Shown piece after piece: positions 1 through 7,640 of a stretch of DNA of 32,979 bases. This DNA comes from Methylobacteriaceae bacterium (GTDB taxonomy: Bacteria; Pseudomonadota; Alphaproteobacteria; Rhizobiales; Beijerinckiaceae). The notes under the pieces are model-generated. The model had not been told where the DNA came from, ran no database searches, and was given only the letters and a program-made list of their open reading frames with translations. Within the stretch, counting starts at the first letter, position 1. Each line of letters opens with the position of its first letter. The position numbers and the translations under genes are program-made. The stretch covers positions 1 to 32,979 of the forward strand of contig CANEZL010000050.1 of NCBI GenBank assembly GCA_947444195.1, given 5' to 3'.

Positions 1-369
1 ACAGAACAGCGCCCGAACCACTCCCGCGGCCGGCGCCGATGAACAGCGGTATAGGCACACCAACACCGCCCGTCAACGCCAAAATGAACCCACAACGAAA
101 ATCCCGCGACACACCCGTGACACCCAGCCACAACAACGCCCAGCACGCGCATCCCACACACGGGCACGCGCACGAGATGCGCGTGAGGAAAAGCCTCAAT
201 CTCGACACCGTGCCCGCCGACACGCTCTCCCTGCCCTCGTGAATCAGGGGCGCTCGCGCATCGCGGCCGATCCGGGATCCGCTACGATGGGCGAGATTCT
301 CCGATTCCGCATCGTCCCGACGGGCCGCCGCCTCCCGGGACGAGGCTTCTATCAAGACCGGGATCTATC
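1..369. other. Intergenic leader upstream of the M23 peptidase gene
   Basis: No gene is convincing here. The first 240 bases are A/C-rich and less GC-biased than the rest of the window, and a 67-codon frame at 39-242 is rich in Pro, His, Thr and Asn with no recognisable domain. Two small hairpins lie back to back: arms CACGCGCA (165-172) and TGCGCGTG (178-185), then TGAGG (184-188) and CCTCA (194-198). Neither is followed by a T-run, so they are not obvious terminators. The stretch probably holds the promoter for the peptidase gene, but I could not fix a -35/-10 pair. Confidence 0.4.
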
Positions 370-2418
370 GTGACGCGTGACCGTTTGAAGATCGGAGTCG
401 CCGGCGCCCCCGGCCGTCCCCAGGCGGGCCGGCCCATGGGCGCCGAGCCGCCCCTCGATCTTCTCGGGCCCGAGGCCGCGCGGATCGACCGGCGCGCGGT
501 GAACCTGCGCTGGCTCTGCGCCAGCGCGCTGACCGGCCTGACCGGGGCCGCCCTCATCGGCGCGGCGCTCCACGTCTCGCTCCAGGGCTACGCCTCCCTC
601 GCGGCGATCCCCGAGAGGGTCGCGGTGGCCCCCCGCCCGCAACCGAGCGAGGGCGGGGCCAACCTCGCGCGCAAGGGCGACCGGCTCGTGCGCAACGTGA
701 TGATCGCCTCGGCCAAGCAGAGCTTCCGCGCGCCGGTGACGGTGAAGCTCGGCGAGCGCGAGATCATCAAGATCAAGCCCTTCGTGCGCATCTCGGCCGG
801 CCTGTCGCAGACCGTCGGCCTCTACGCCAACGACATCCCGCCCTTCGATCCGATGAAGTTCGTCTCCGACGAGCCGGCGGAGCGCGCGGCCGATCCCGCG
901 GCCTCGGACGCGCCGGGCGCCGAGGCGACGGTGGTCAAGCGCGGCCTCGGCGAGGCGGCGATCGATCCGGGGGCGCCGGCCCTGTCCGAGGACGCGATGA
1001 CCGCCCAGGTCGAGGAGGAGCGCCGGATCGCCGCGGAGGCCGGGCGCCGGGCGACCATTCCGATCGCGCCGCAGATCATGCTGTCGCGGACCCTGCAATC
1101 GACGGTGGCCCCCGCCGAGGCCGCGGGCGGGCGCGAGGGCAACCCGTTCAAGGCGATCGAGGTCCTCGTCGTGCCCGAGAACCTGACCCGGCTCGCGAAG
1201 GTCGAATTGCGGACCGGCGAGGCGCCCCTGGTGGAGGAGCGCGACCTCGCGCTCAAGCGCGGCGAGAGCCTGGAGGCCCTGCTCAAGGCGACGGGCTTCG
1301 CGGGCGACGAGCAGATCCGCGGCATCGTCACCGCGCTGGGCGGCAAGGGCCGCACCGGCGCCCTCACCGAGGGCCAGCGCCTGCGCGTCCAGATCGCCCC
1401 CGGCGCCCGCCCCGGCGATCCGCGCCAGGTGACGCGGGTGGCGCTCTACGGCGAGAACGGCATCCAGGGCATCGCCGCGATCAACGACCGGGCGACCTTC
1501 GTCTCGGTGGCCCCGCCCCCCGAGGACGCGCCCGCGCGCAAACCCGCGCCCGTGGCCGAGAGCGGCGACGAGGAGGACGAGGAGGAGGGCGGCTCCGGCC
1601 CGCGGCTCTACCAGAGCCTCTACGAGACCGGGGCGCGGCACGAGGTGCCCCGCGCCACCGTCGAGGACATCGTGCGCATCTTCAGCTACGACCTCGACTT
1701 CCAGCGCCGGATCTCCCCCGGCGACGGGATCGACGTGTTCTACACCTACGACGAGGATGCGGGGCAGAGCGCCGAGCGGCCGGACCTGCTCTACGCCGCG
1801 CTCAACCTCGGGGGCGAGACGCGCAAGGTCTACCGCTTCCAGTCGCCGGACGACGGGGCGATCGACTATCTCGACGACCAGGGCCGCTCCCTGAAGAAGT
1901 TCCTCATCCGCAAGCCGATCGCCGACGGCATCATGCGCTCCGGCTTCGGCTACCGCCGCCACCCGGTTCTCGGCTACGCCAAGCTGCACACGGGCGTCGA
2001 CTGGTCGAACCCCATCGGCACGCCGATCTTCGCGGCGGGCAACGGCACCGTGATCAAGGCGGAATGGGATTCCGGCTACGGCCGCCGCGTCGAGATCCAG
2101 CACATCAACGGCTACGTCACCACCTACAACCACATGTCCCGCTTCGGCCGGGGCATCGGCGCCGGCACGCGGGTCCGCCAGGGCCAGGTGATCGGCTACG
2201 TGGGCTCCACCGGCCTCTCGACGGGCGCGCACCTGCACTACGAGGTCATCATCAACGGGCATTTCGTGGACCCGATGAAGATCCGCGTGCCCCGCGGGCG
2301 CGAGCTCGACGGGCGCCTGCTCGCCGAGTTCAAGCGCCAGCGCGACGTGATCGAGGGCGAGATGCAGCAATCGAAGAGCGCCTCGGCCGTGGCGCAGCGC
2401 GACACGGCCACCCGCTGA
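370..2418 (+). CDS. Membrane-anchored M23 (LytM-type) metallopeptidase
   Basis: Predicted zinc endopeptidase that cuts peptidoglycan cross-bridges or stem peptides in the periplasm. The 682-aa product starts at a GTG. It has one hydrophobic segment near residues 50-70 (WLCASALTGLTGAALIGAAL), so it is probably a single-pass inner-membrane protein with a large periplasmic part. A middle region around residues 275-340 (KRGESLEALLKATGF) resembles the OapA/LysM-like domain that precedes the catalytic domain in Csd3/MepM-type enzymes. An acidic linker (ESGDEEDEEEGG) follows. The M23 domain spans about residues 510-650 with metal ligands H540 and D544 (HTGVD) and H621-L-H623, so it looks active. It is far longer than bare LytM domains but normal for alphaproteobacterial members. 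The LOV kinase gene lies about 395 bases downstream on the same strand and is unlikely to share its transcript. Confidence 0.93.
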   Translation: MTRDRLKIGVAGAPGRPQAGRPMGAEPPLDLLGPEAARIDRRAVNLRWLCASALTGLTGAALIGAALHVSLQGYASLAAIPERVAVAPRPQPSEGGANLARKGDRLVRNVMIASAKQSFRAPVTVKLGEREIIKIKPFVRISAGLSQTVGLYANDIPPFDPMKFVSDEPAERAADPAASDAPGAEATVVKRGLGEAAIDPGAPALSEDAMTAQVEEERRIAAEAGRRATIPIAPQIMLSRTLQSTVAPAEAAGGREGNPFKAIEVLVVPENLTRLAKVELRTGEAPLVEERDLALKRGESLEALLKATGFAGDEQIRGIVTALGGKGRTGALTEGQRLRVQIAPGARPGDPRQVTRVALYGENGIQGIAAINDRATFVSVAPPPEDAPARKPAPVAESGDEEDEEEGGSGPRLYQSLYETGARHEVPRATVEDIVRIFSYDLDFQRRISPGDGIDVFYTYDEDAGQSAERPDLLYAALNLGGETRKVYRFQSPDDGAIDYLDDQGRSLKKFLIRKPIADGIMRSGFGYRRHPVLGYAKLHTGVDWSNPIGTPIFAAGNGTVIKAEWDSGYGRRVEIQHINGYVTTYNHMSRFGRGIGAGTRVRQGQVIGYVGSTGLSTGAHLHYEVIINGHFVDPMKIRVPRGRELDGRLLAEFKRQRDVIEGEMQQSKSASAVAQRDTATR

Positions 2419-2812
2419 CGGCACGGCCCGCCGGCTCTCGCTCTCGCCCTCGCGGCCGACCTTGTTTCCCGGCAGCCGATGACAGGCCACGACAGGGCAG
2501 GAGCGCCCATCCGCGGCGATCGAGCGCGATCGACCGCCCCGGACGACCCGAGAACTGTTCATTGGCGGATTGCATGCGATTGACAGGAACTTAGTACCGG
2601 CGATCAACTCGACGCCTGCCGGAACGCCGCCTGCCGCATCCGGCGAGTTTGAGACCTCTCGCGAGACGTCCGCGCTTCGGCGTGCACGGGGGAGCCTGCC
2701 CGGCTCCCGGGCGTCTGGCGAGGTGCCCGGAGTCCGCGATGCCTCGTCCCCTCCTCTCTCGCGCCCGCCTCCGGCCGCGACGGGCGCCGGCCCGGGGCGC
2801 GGGGGCCGGGCG
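2419..2812. other. Intergenic region before the LOV kinase gene, possible promoter
   Basis: About 394 bases without a convincing gene. A TTGACA hexamer at 2580-2585 is followed after 17 bases by a weak ATCAAC (2603-2608), a possible housekeeping promoter for the downstream kinase. A GGAAC at 2586-2590 would suit a general-stress (EcfG) -35, but no GTT lies 16-17 bases further on, so I do not call one. The kinase reading frame stays open back to an ATG at 2570, but the extra 81 residues are low-complexity (Ala, Pro, Arg, Gly) and I treat them as untranslated. Confidence 0.35.
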
Positions 2813-3928
2813 ATGAGCGGGGACAGGGATGGCGGCGGCGCCCCGGCGCGGCCGGCCGGTGCCGAGGGTTTCGAGGGCGAGCGTTTCGGGGGGGAGCGTT
2901 TCGGGGGGGAGCGTTTCGAGCCCTTCGCCGCGGCGTTCCGCACGGCGCTCCTGCCCATGGTCCTCACCGATCCGCTCCGGGCGGACAACCCCATCGTCTT
3001 CGCCAACGACGCCTTCCTGCGGCTCACCGGCTATCCGGCCGACGATGTCGTCGGCCGCAACTGCCGCTTCCTCCAGGGGCCCGACACGGATCGGCGGGAC
3101 CGGCAGCGCATCGCCCGCGCCCTCGCGGAGGGCGAGGCCGTGAGCGTCGAGATCCTGAATTACCGCCGGGATGGCACGGCCTTCTGGAACGCGCTCGCGA
3201 TCAGCCCGGTCCGCGATGCGGCGGGGCGCCTGCGCTGCTTCTTCGCCTCGCAATCCGACGTCACGGAGCGGCGCCAGGCCCTGCAGGCCAAGACCGCCCT
3301 GCTGCACGAGGTGGACCACCGGGTGAAGAACAGCCTGCAGATGGCCTCGGCCCTCGTCGCCCTGCAGATGAGCGGCGTCGCCGACGCGGCCCTGCGCGAG
3401 ACGCTCGCGACCATGCTCCACCGGATCGAGGCGCTGGCGACCCTGCACCGGCGCCTGTATCAGTCGGAGGACACCGCGTGGTTCTCGGTGGACGCGTTCA
3501 CGCACGACATCGTCACCGACCTCGTCGCCGCCGCCGGGCGCACGGACATCGCGGTGGGCCTCGACCTGCAGCCGATCCGCATCGCGGCCGAGCAGGCCGC
3601 GCCCCTGGCCCTCATCGTCAACGAACTCGTCACCAACGCCCTCAAGCACGCCTTCGCCGACCGGCCGGGCCGGCTCACCGTGCGCGTCCGGGCCGAGGCG
3701 GCCCATCTCCGGCTCGAGGTGGACGACGACGGGCCCGGCATGGGGGAGGCGGGGGTCGGCGAGGGCTCGTTCGGCGAAGGCCCGTTCGGCGAGGACTCCT
3801 TCGGGCAGACCATCATGCGGATGCTGGCCCGGCAGCTGAAGGCCAGCTTGTTCTGGTCCGGCGCGGAGCCGCCCGCCACCGGAACCCGGGCCGTGCTGCG
3901 GATGCCGCTGCGCGCGCCGGGCGCCTAG
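2813..3928 (+). CDS. LOV-domain sensor histidine kinase (HisKA_2/HWE-like), predicted blue-light receptor
   Basis: Predicted soluble flavin-binding photoreceptor kinase of 371 aa. Residues about 40-145 form a PAS/LOV domain with the canonical photo-adduct motif GRNCRFLQG; the reactive cysteine is C84. The dimerisation/phosphoacceptor helix is of the HisKA_2 type (EVDHRVKNSLQ, H169), followed by an HATPase with N-box NELVTNALKHAF and G1 box DDDGPGMG. The usual glycine-rich G2 box is replaced by SFGQTIMRMLARQL. Two sets of pentapeptide repeats are odd: three GERFG-like units just after the start, and three GEGSF/GEGPF/GEDSF units in the ATP lid. I chose the ATG at 2813 because it lies close to the first folded domain. 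The TAG stop overlaps the first base pairs of a palindromic repeat. Such kinases usually act through a stand-alone response regulator; none is encoded nearby. In alphaproteobacteria they often feed the general stress response, which is inference here. Confidence 0.88.
   Translation: MSGDRDGGGAPARPAGAEGFEGERFGGERFGGERFEPFAAAFRTALLPMVLTDPLRADNPIVFANDAFLRLTGYPADDVVGRNCRFLQGPDTDRRDRQRIARALAEGEAVSVEILNYRRDGTAFWNALAISPVRDAAGRLRCFFASQSDVTERRQALQAKTALLHEVDHRVKNSLQMASALVALQMSGVADAALRETLATMLHRIEALATLHRRLYQSEDTAWFSVDAFTHDIVTDLVAAAGRTDIAVGLDLQPIRIAAEQAAPLALIVNELVTNALKHAFADRPGRLTVRVRAEAAHLRLEVDDDGPGMGEAGVGEGSFGEGPFGEDSFGQTIMRMLARQLKASLFWSGAEPPATGTRAVLRMPLRAPGA
2879..2920 (+). repeat. 15-bp tandem repeat with two 7-G tracts inside the LOV kinase gene
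   Basis: The unit GAGCGTTTCGGGGGG occurs at 2879-2893 and 2894-2908, with a 12-base third copy at 2909-2920. Each unit adds five residues in frame (about GERFG). Each full unit gives a run of seven G (2888-2894 and 2903-2909), so unit loss or gain would keep the frame while G-run slippage would break it. Confidence 0.9.
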
Positions 3929-4024
3929 AGCGTGCTGCTTTTTCACGGAAACATCAGCGCGCTCTATCTTATTGTGATCGCACGATGATCCCGAAAAACC
4001 GGACTCCACTCTTCCGCATCGTGC
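3927..4024 (+). repeat. Two-hairpin palindromic intergenic repeat, copy A (RIME-like)
   Basis: Hairpin 1 has arms AGAGCGTGCTG (3927-3937) and CAGCGCGCTCT (3955-3965) with one mismatch, and its loop contains TTTCACGGAAAC. Hairpin 2 has perfect outer arms GCACGATG (3980-3987) and CATCGTGC (4017-4024) around the loop CCGGACTCCAC. The first bases overlap the TAG stop of the LOV kinase gene. It lies between the convergent kinase and gluQ genes and may act as a bidirectional terminator or RNA 3' end, although no T-run follows. The two-palindrome build resembles the Rhizobium RIME elements. Confidence 0.9.
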
Positions 4025-4045
4025 TCCAGCCGCAGGCGCCCCCGG

Positions 4046-4978
4046 TCAGGGCTCCCTGAGACCGGCTCCCCCGAGACCGGCCCGGACGGGCGGCGGGAAG
4101 CCCAGTTCGGCCCGCAGGTCCTCGGCCCGCATCCCCGCGGCGCGCAGGGCGGCGAGCGGGGTCGAGGCCCGCGACTTGGCGAGCTTCTCCCCCTGCGCGT
4201 CCAGGATCAGGCCGTGGTGGTGGTAGCGCGGGCCCGGCAGGCCGAGCAGGCGCTGGAGCAGGGTGTGCAGGTCGGTGGCGGCCTCGAGGTCGCGCCCGCG
4301 CACCACGTGGGTGATGCCCTGGATCGCGTCGTCCAGGACCACGGAGAGATGGTAGCTCGTCGGCACGTCGCGGCGGGCGATCACCGCGTCGCCCCAGCGG
4401 GCCGGATCGGCGGCGACGTCCCGGCAAGTGCCCCGGCCCGTGCTCCGCGTGCCGCGGTCGCCGTCCGGCGCGAAGGCGGCGTAGGCGTGCGGGCCCGGAC
4501 GGCGCGCCAGCGCCCGCCCCATCCGGAGGCGCCAGGTATGGGGCTCGCCCCCGGCGATGCGGGCCCGCACCTCCGCGGGGGGCAGGGTCCGGCAGGTGCC
4601 CGGGTAGAGCGGCGCCCCGTCCGGATCGCGGGCCGCCCCCTCCCCGGCCGCGGCGCGGATCGCCCCGCGGGAGCAGAAGCAGGGATAGGCGAGCCCGTCC
4701 GCGGCGAGGCGGTCGCGGGCGGCGGCGTAGTCGGCCAGATGCGCCGACTGGCGGCGGATTTCTCCCGCGAAGGCGATGCCGAGCCAGGCGAGATCGTCCC
4801 GGATCGCCGCCACGAGTTCGGGGCGCGAGCGCACCGGATCGATGTCCTCGATGCGCAGGAGGAGTTCGCCCCCGAGGCGGGCGGCGATGTCCGCGTTGCA
4901 CAGGGCCGAGTAGGCGTGCCCCCGGTGCAGGAGGCCGTTGGGGCTCGGCGCGAAGCGGAGACGCGGGGTCGCGCTCAA
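4046..4978 (-). CDS. gluQ: Glutamyl-queuosine tRNA(Asp) synthetase
   Basis: A shortened glutamyl-tRNA synthetase paralogue that attaches glutamate to queuosine at position 34 of tRNA(Asp). With the start chosen here it is 310 aa, almost the length of E. coli GluQ (308). Visible signatures are the HIGH-type motif HRGH (18-21), the KMSKS-type motif KLAKS (265-269), and the zinc ligands C100, C102, Y125 and C129 (CFCSR...YPGTC), which match the spacing type of the family. There is no anticodon-binding domain, as expected. The start is a TTG at 4978-4976 whose last two bases are also the first two of the upstream gene's TGA stop (TTGA overlap), so translation is probably coupled. It puts the conserved LRFAPSPNG near the N-terminus; the frame stays open further upstream, but only as a shadow of the 90-aa gene. 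Confidence 0.92.
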   Translation of the reverse strand: MSATPRLRFAPSPNGLLHRGHAYSALCNADIAARLGGELLLRIEDIDPVRSRPELVAAIRDDLAWLGIAFAGEIRRQSAHLADYAAARDRLAADGLAYPCFCSRGAIRAAAGEGAARDPDGAPLYPGTCRTLPPAEVRARIAGGEPHTWRLRMGRALARRPGPHAYAAFAPDGDRGTRSTGRGTCRDVAADPARWGDAVIARRDVPTSYHLSVVLDDAIQGITHVVRGRDLEAATDLHTLLQRLLGLPGPRYHHHGLILDAQGEKLAKSRASTPLAALRAAGMRAEDLRAELGFPPPVRAGLGGAGLREP

Positions 4979-5247
4979 CCGCCGCGGCGCAGGCAGCGCG
5001 GCTCGCCCGGGGTGCAGGCGATGCCGGGAAGCGAGCAGGCCGGCCCCTCCGCGAGGCGCCGGCAGACCTGGCAGCCGTCGCTCCATTCGAGGCAGGCGGC
5101 GTCCCCGGCGGGGCCGCCCGGCGCCGGCTTGGGCGGCGCCGGCCACAGGGCGCCGACGAGCACGGTGGCGCTGACCAGGGCGACGATGCCCCAGGCGGCG
5201 ATGGTGCCGCTTCGGTCGTCGGGAGCCTGATTCGCGTCGCCTGCCAT
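4975..5247 (-). CDS. Small cysteine-rich membrane-anchored protein of unknown function
   Basis: A 90-aa product. Residues about 15-35 (GTIAAWGIVALVSATVLVGA) form one transmembrane helix, followed by a Pro/Gly linker and a tail with six cysteines: C52, C59, C62, C71, C78 and C85, including CQVC. With a short hydrophilic N-terminus the tail is probably periplasmic, where the cysteines could form disulfides or bind metal. I recall similar short proteins in other Rhizobiales but know of no assigned role. It begins 46 bases after the hybrid kinase gene and overlaps the TTG start of gluQ by four bases, so the three genes are probably co-transcribed and this gene is coupled to gluQ. Confidence 0.7.
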   Translation of the reverse strand: MAGDANQAPDDRSGTIAAWGIVALVSATVLVGALWPAPPKPAPGGPAGDAACLEWSDGCQVCRRLAEGPACSLPGIACTPGEPRCLRRGG

Positions 5248-5293
5248 GCCGTCCTGTTCGCCGGGCCGCGCCCGTCTGTCAACGCGGCGGGCC

Positions 5294-7327
5294 TCAGGCC
5301 GCGTCGCGCTGGAGCAGGGCCGGCAGGGCCTTCAGGTCGAGGGGCTTGGCGAGGAACCCGTCGAAGCCCGCCGCCCGCGCGGCCCGCTCGTCCTCGGCCC
5401 CGGCATTGGCGGTGAGGGCGACGAGGTGCAGCCGCGCCGCGCCCCCCGCCTCGTCCGCGCGGATCCGGCGGGCGGTGGCGTGGCCGTCGAGATGGGGCAT
5501 GCGCACGTCGATGAGGGCGAGGTCGAAGGGCCCCGAATCGGCGAGCCGCGCCAGGGCGAGGCGGCCGTCGGCGGCGTGCACCACCTCGGCGCCGAGCCGC
5601 TCCAGGGCGCGCGTGGCGAGCAGCGCGTTGATCGGGTTGTCCTCGGCGAGCAGGACCCGTTGCCGGGCGGCGGGACGGCCCCGCGCCGGCACTGGAACCG
5701 GGGCGACGAGGCCGGGCCCGCGGGCGGACGGGGCGAGCAGGCGGTCGACCAGGGAGCGGGCGCGCACGGGCTTGATCAGGTAGCTGTCGAAGCCCGAGGC
5801 GGCGGGGGCTCCGAACTCGCGGCGGTCGAAGGGCGAGAGCAGGATCAGGCGGGTGCGCACGCCGCAGCGCCGCGCCTCGTCGGCGAGGCGCCGGACCGCG
5901 GCGTCCCCCAGCGCGCGGTCGGCGATGAGCGCGTCGAACCCCGCGCCGGCGAGGGCGTCGAGCCCGGCCCGGGCATCGCCCACCACGGTGGCGGAGGATC
6001 CCGAACGGGTGAGGATGCGGGCGAGGTAGGGGGCCTGGAAGGGCGAATCCGCCACGATCAGGACGCGGCGGCCGGCGAGCGCGCCCGCCGCGGACGGGCG
6101 CTCCGCCCCCGCCGGCGCCTCGGGCAGCGGCAGCACCGCGCGGAAGACCGAGCCGTGGCCCGGCCGCGAGGTCGCCTCGATGCGCCCGCCCATCCGGACG
6201 GCGAGGCGCCGGGTGATCGCGAGCCCGAGCCCCGTCCCCTCGTGGCGGCGGCTGGCGCTGCCGTCGCCCTGTTCGAACTCCTCGAACAGCAGGGGCAGGC
6301 GCTCCTCGGGGATGCCGGGGCCGGTATCGGTGACGGCGAGGCAGAGGCCCTCCGGCCCGCGGCTCAGGCCGATGCCGACGCCGCCCGTACCTGTGAACTT
6401 CACCGCGTTGCCGGCGAGGTTGAGCAGGATCTGGCGGACGCGGTCGGCATCGCCGACCAGCGCGCGCGGCAGGTCGTCGGCCACGTCGAGGGCGATCTCG
6501 ATGCCCTTGTCCTGCGCCCGCGGCGCCAGCAGCTCGACCACGGCCTCGGCCAGCGCCGCCGGATCGAACGGCTCGGCGGCGAGATCGAGCCGGCCCGCCT
6601 CGATCCGGGAGAAGTCGAGGATCCCGTCGATCAGGCCGAGGAGGGCCTTGCCGCTGGTGCGCACGGCCTCGACATAGGTGCGCTGCTCCGGGTCGAGGGG
6701 GGTGCCGAGCACGAGGTCGGTCATCCCGAGGATGCCGTTGAGGGGTGTGCGGAACTCGTGGCTGACGGTGGCGAGGAAGCGCGACTTGGCGACGTTGGCG
6801 GCCTCCGCCCGGGCGAGCGCCCCGTCGAGGGAGCGCACCGCCTCCACGCGGCCGGTCACGTCGCAGCCGGCGCAGAGCCATTGCAGGGGCTCGTCGGCGC
6901 GGCCCGTGGGCATCTCCACGAAGGCGAACCAGTGGGCGCGGCCGTCGGTGCCCTGGATCCGGCGCTCGATCCGGCGCACCCCGTCGGCCCCCACGGAGAC
7001 GGCGCCCTCCTCCAGCACCGGCAGGTCGAGGGTGGCGCCGATGAGTTCGAGGGGCTCCCGGCCGACGAGGCGGGCGAAGCCGTCGTTGGCGAAGGTGATC
7101 CGCCCGAGGGCGTCCCGCTGCACGATCACGTCCATGGTGGCGGCCACGAGCGCCCGGTAGCGCTCCTCGCTCTCGGCGATCCGCCAGATCCGGTCGTGCA
7201 GGTCCTCGTCCACCTGCTCGTGCCGCCCCCCCTCCCCGCGCCCGCCCCAGCGGAGGGCGAGGGCAACGCCGAGGCCGAGGCCGGCGAGGCAGGCCGCGAG
7301 CAGCGCCCATGCAGCGGGTAAATCCAT
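5294..7327 (-). CDS. Hybrid sensor histidine kinase with two receiver domains
   Basis: Predicted membrane-bound sensor of 677 aa. One N-terminal helix (residues about 3-25, WALLAACLAGLGLGVALAL) is followed by a PAS domain (about 55-165), a class I HisKA domain with SHEFRTPLNG (H190), and an HATPase with N box NLAGNAVKFTG, G1 DTGPGIPEE and G2 GTGLGLAI. Two receiver domains follow. The first is divergent: its N-terminal acidic pair is reduced to VADS, though an Asp (LIADRALGD) and Lys (YLIKPV) remain. The second is canonical, with AEDNPIN, phospho-acceptor D607 (LIDVRMP), the ALTAN threonine and LAKPLD. The ATG at 7327 was preferred to an upstream start at 7366 because it directly precedes the membrane helix. 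The signal is unknown. It is divergent from trpA and probably heads the transcript with the 90-aa gene and gluQ. Confidence 0.92.
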   Translation of the reverse strand: MDLPAAWALLAACLAGLGLGVALALRWGGRGEGGRHEQVDEDLHDRIWRIAESEERYRALVAATMDVIVQRDALGRITFANDGFARLVGREPLELIGATLDLPVLEEGAVSVGADGVRRIERRIQGTDGRAHWFAFVEMPTGRADEPLQWLCAGCDVTGRVEAVRSLDGALARAEAANVAKSRFLATVSHEFRTPLNGILGMTDLVLGTPLDPEQRTYVEAVRTSGKALLGLIDGILDFSRIEAGRLDLAAEPFDPAALAEAVVELLAPRAQDKGIEIALDVADDLPRALVGDADRVRQILLNLAGNAVKFTGTGGVGIGLSRGPEGLCLAVTDTGPGIPEERLPLLFEEFEQGDGSASRRHEGTGLGLAITRRLAVRMGGRIEATSRPGHGSVFRAVLPLPEAPAGAERPSAAGALAGRRVLIVADSPFQAPYLARILTRSGSSATVVGDARAGLDALAGAGFDALIADRALGDAAVRRLADEARRCGVRTRLILLSPFDRREFGAPAASGFDSYLIKPVRARSLVDRLLAPSARGPGLVAPVPVPARGRPAARQRVLLAEDNPINALLATRALERLGAEVVHAADGRLALARLADSGPFDLALIDVRMPHLDGHATARRIRADEAGGAARLHLVALTANAGAEDERAARAAGFDGFLAKPLDLKALPALLQRDAA

Positions 7328-7640
7328 GCCTCGCGCCCTCCCGGCCCGGCACCGCCGGCCACGCAACCGGGCCGACTCTGGCAGAGGAGGCTGAAGGAGC
7401 CCTTGGCAAAGGCCCTTAACCGGGCGTTGCCGAGGGCGGCACGGGCCGGCGCGGCGCGGCGCGCTTCACGGGCCGGCCCCGATGGTGTAGGCGCGGCGGC
7501 TCGGCGTCTCTCACGGAAGCGCCCGCTCCGCGCCGTCGCGGCCGGAGGACGGCCCCCCGGCGACCGGGAGGCCCCGTGAGAGACACCCGATCCCGAACGG
7601 GCCCGCGCGGGTCCGTCGCCACGAACCGACAGCACCTGCC
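7328..7640. other. Divergent intergenic region between hybrid kinase and trpA
   Basis: About 313 bases with no gene, necessarily holding promoters for both directions. No clear -35/-10 pair stands out in the GC-rich background. The only strong structure is the long-spaced inverted repeat listed separately at 7506-7584. Confidence 0.5.
7506..7584. repeat. Perfect 11-bp inverted repeat upstream of trpA
   Basis: GTCTCTCACGG (7506-7516) and its exact complement CCGTGAGAGAC (7574-7584) are separated by 57 GC-rich bases. The second arm ends 56 bases before the trpA ATG. It could be a pair of operator half-sites or the base of a long leader RNA stem; nothing in the sequence decides between them. 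Confidence 0.6.

Noticed and set aside
39..242. A 67-codon + strand frame at the left edge
   Set aside because: Its composition (Pro, Thr, His, Asn) comes from an A/C-rich stretch; no ribosome site or known family.
2586..2610. A possible EcfG-type (general stress) promoter starting with GGAAC upstream of the LOV kinase
   Set aside because: No GTT is present 16-17 bases after GGAAC, so the second half of the motif is missing.
2570..2812. An N-terminal extension of the LOV kinase to the ATG at 2570
   Set aside because: The extra 81 residues are low complexity and precede the folded domain; the ATG at 2813 gives a normal family length. Ribosome profiling could overturn this.
352..3027. An 891-codon open frame on the - strand opposite the M23 peptidase
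   Set aside because: Repetitive Arg/Ala/Gly/Val composition without domains; the + strand encodes a complete peptidase with intact metal ligands.
5246..7321. A 691-codon + strand open frame opposite the hybrid kinase
   Set aside because: Shadow frame typical of high-GC DNA; no recognisable sequence.
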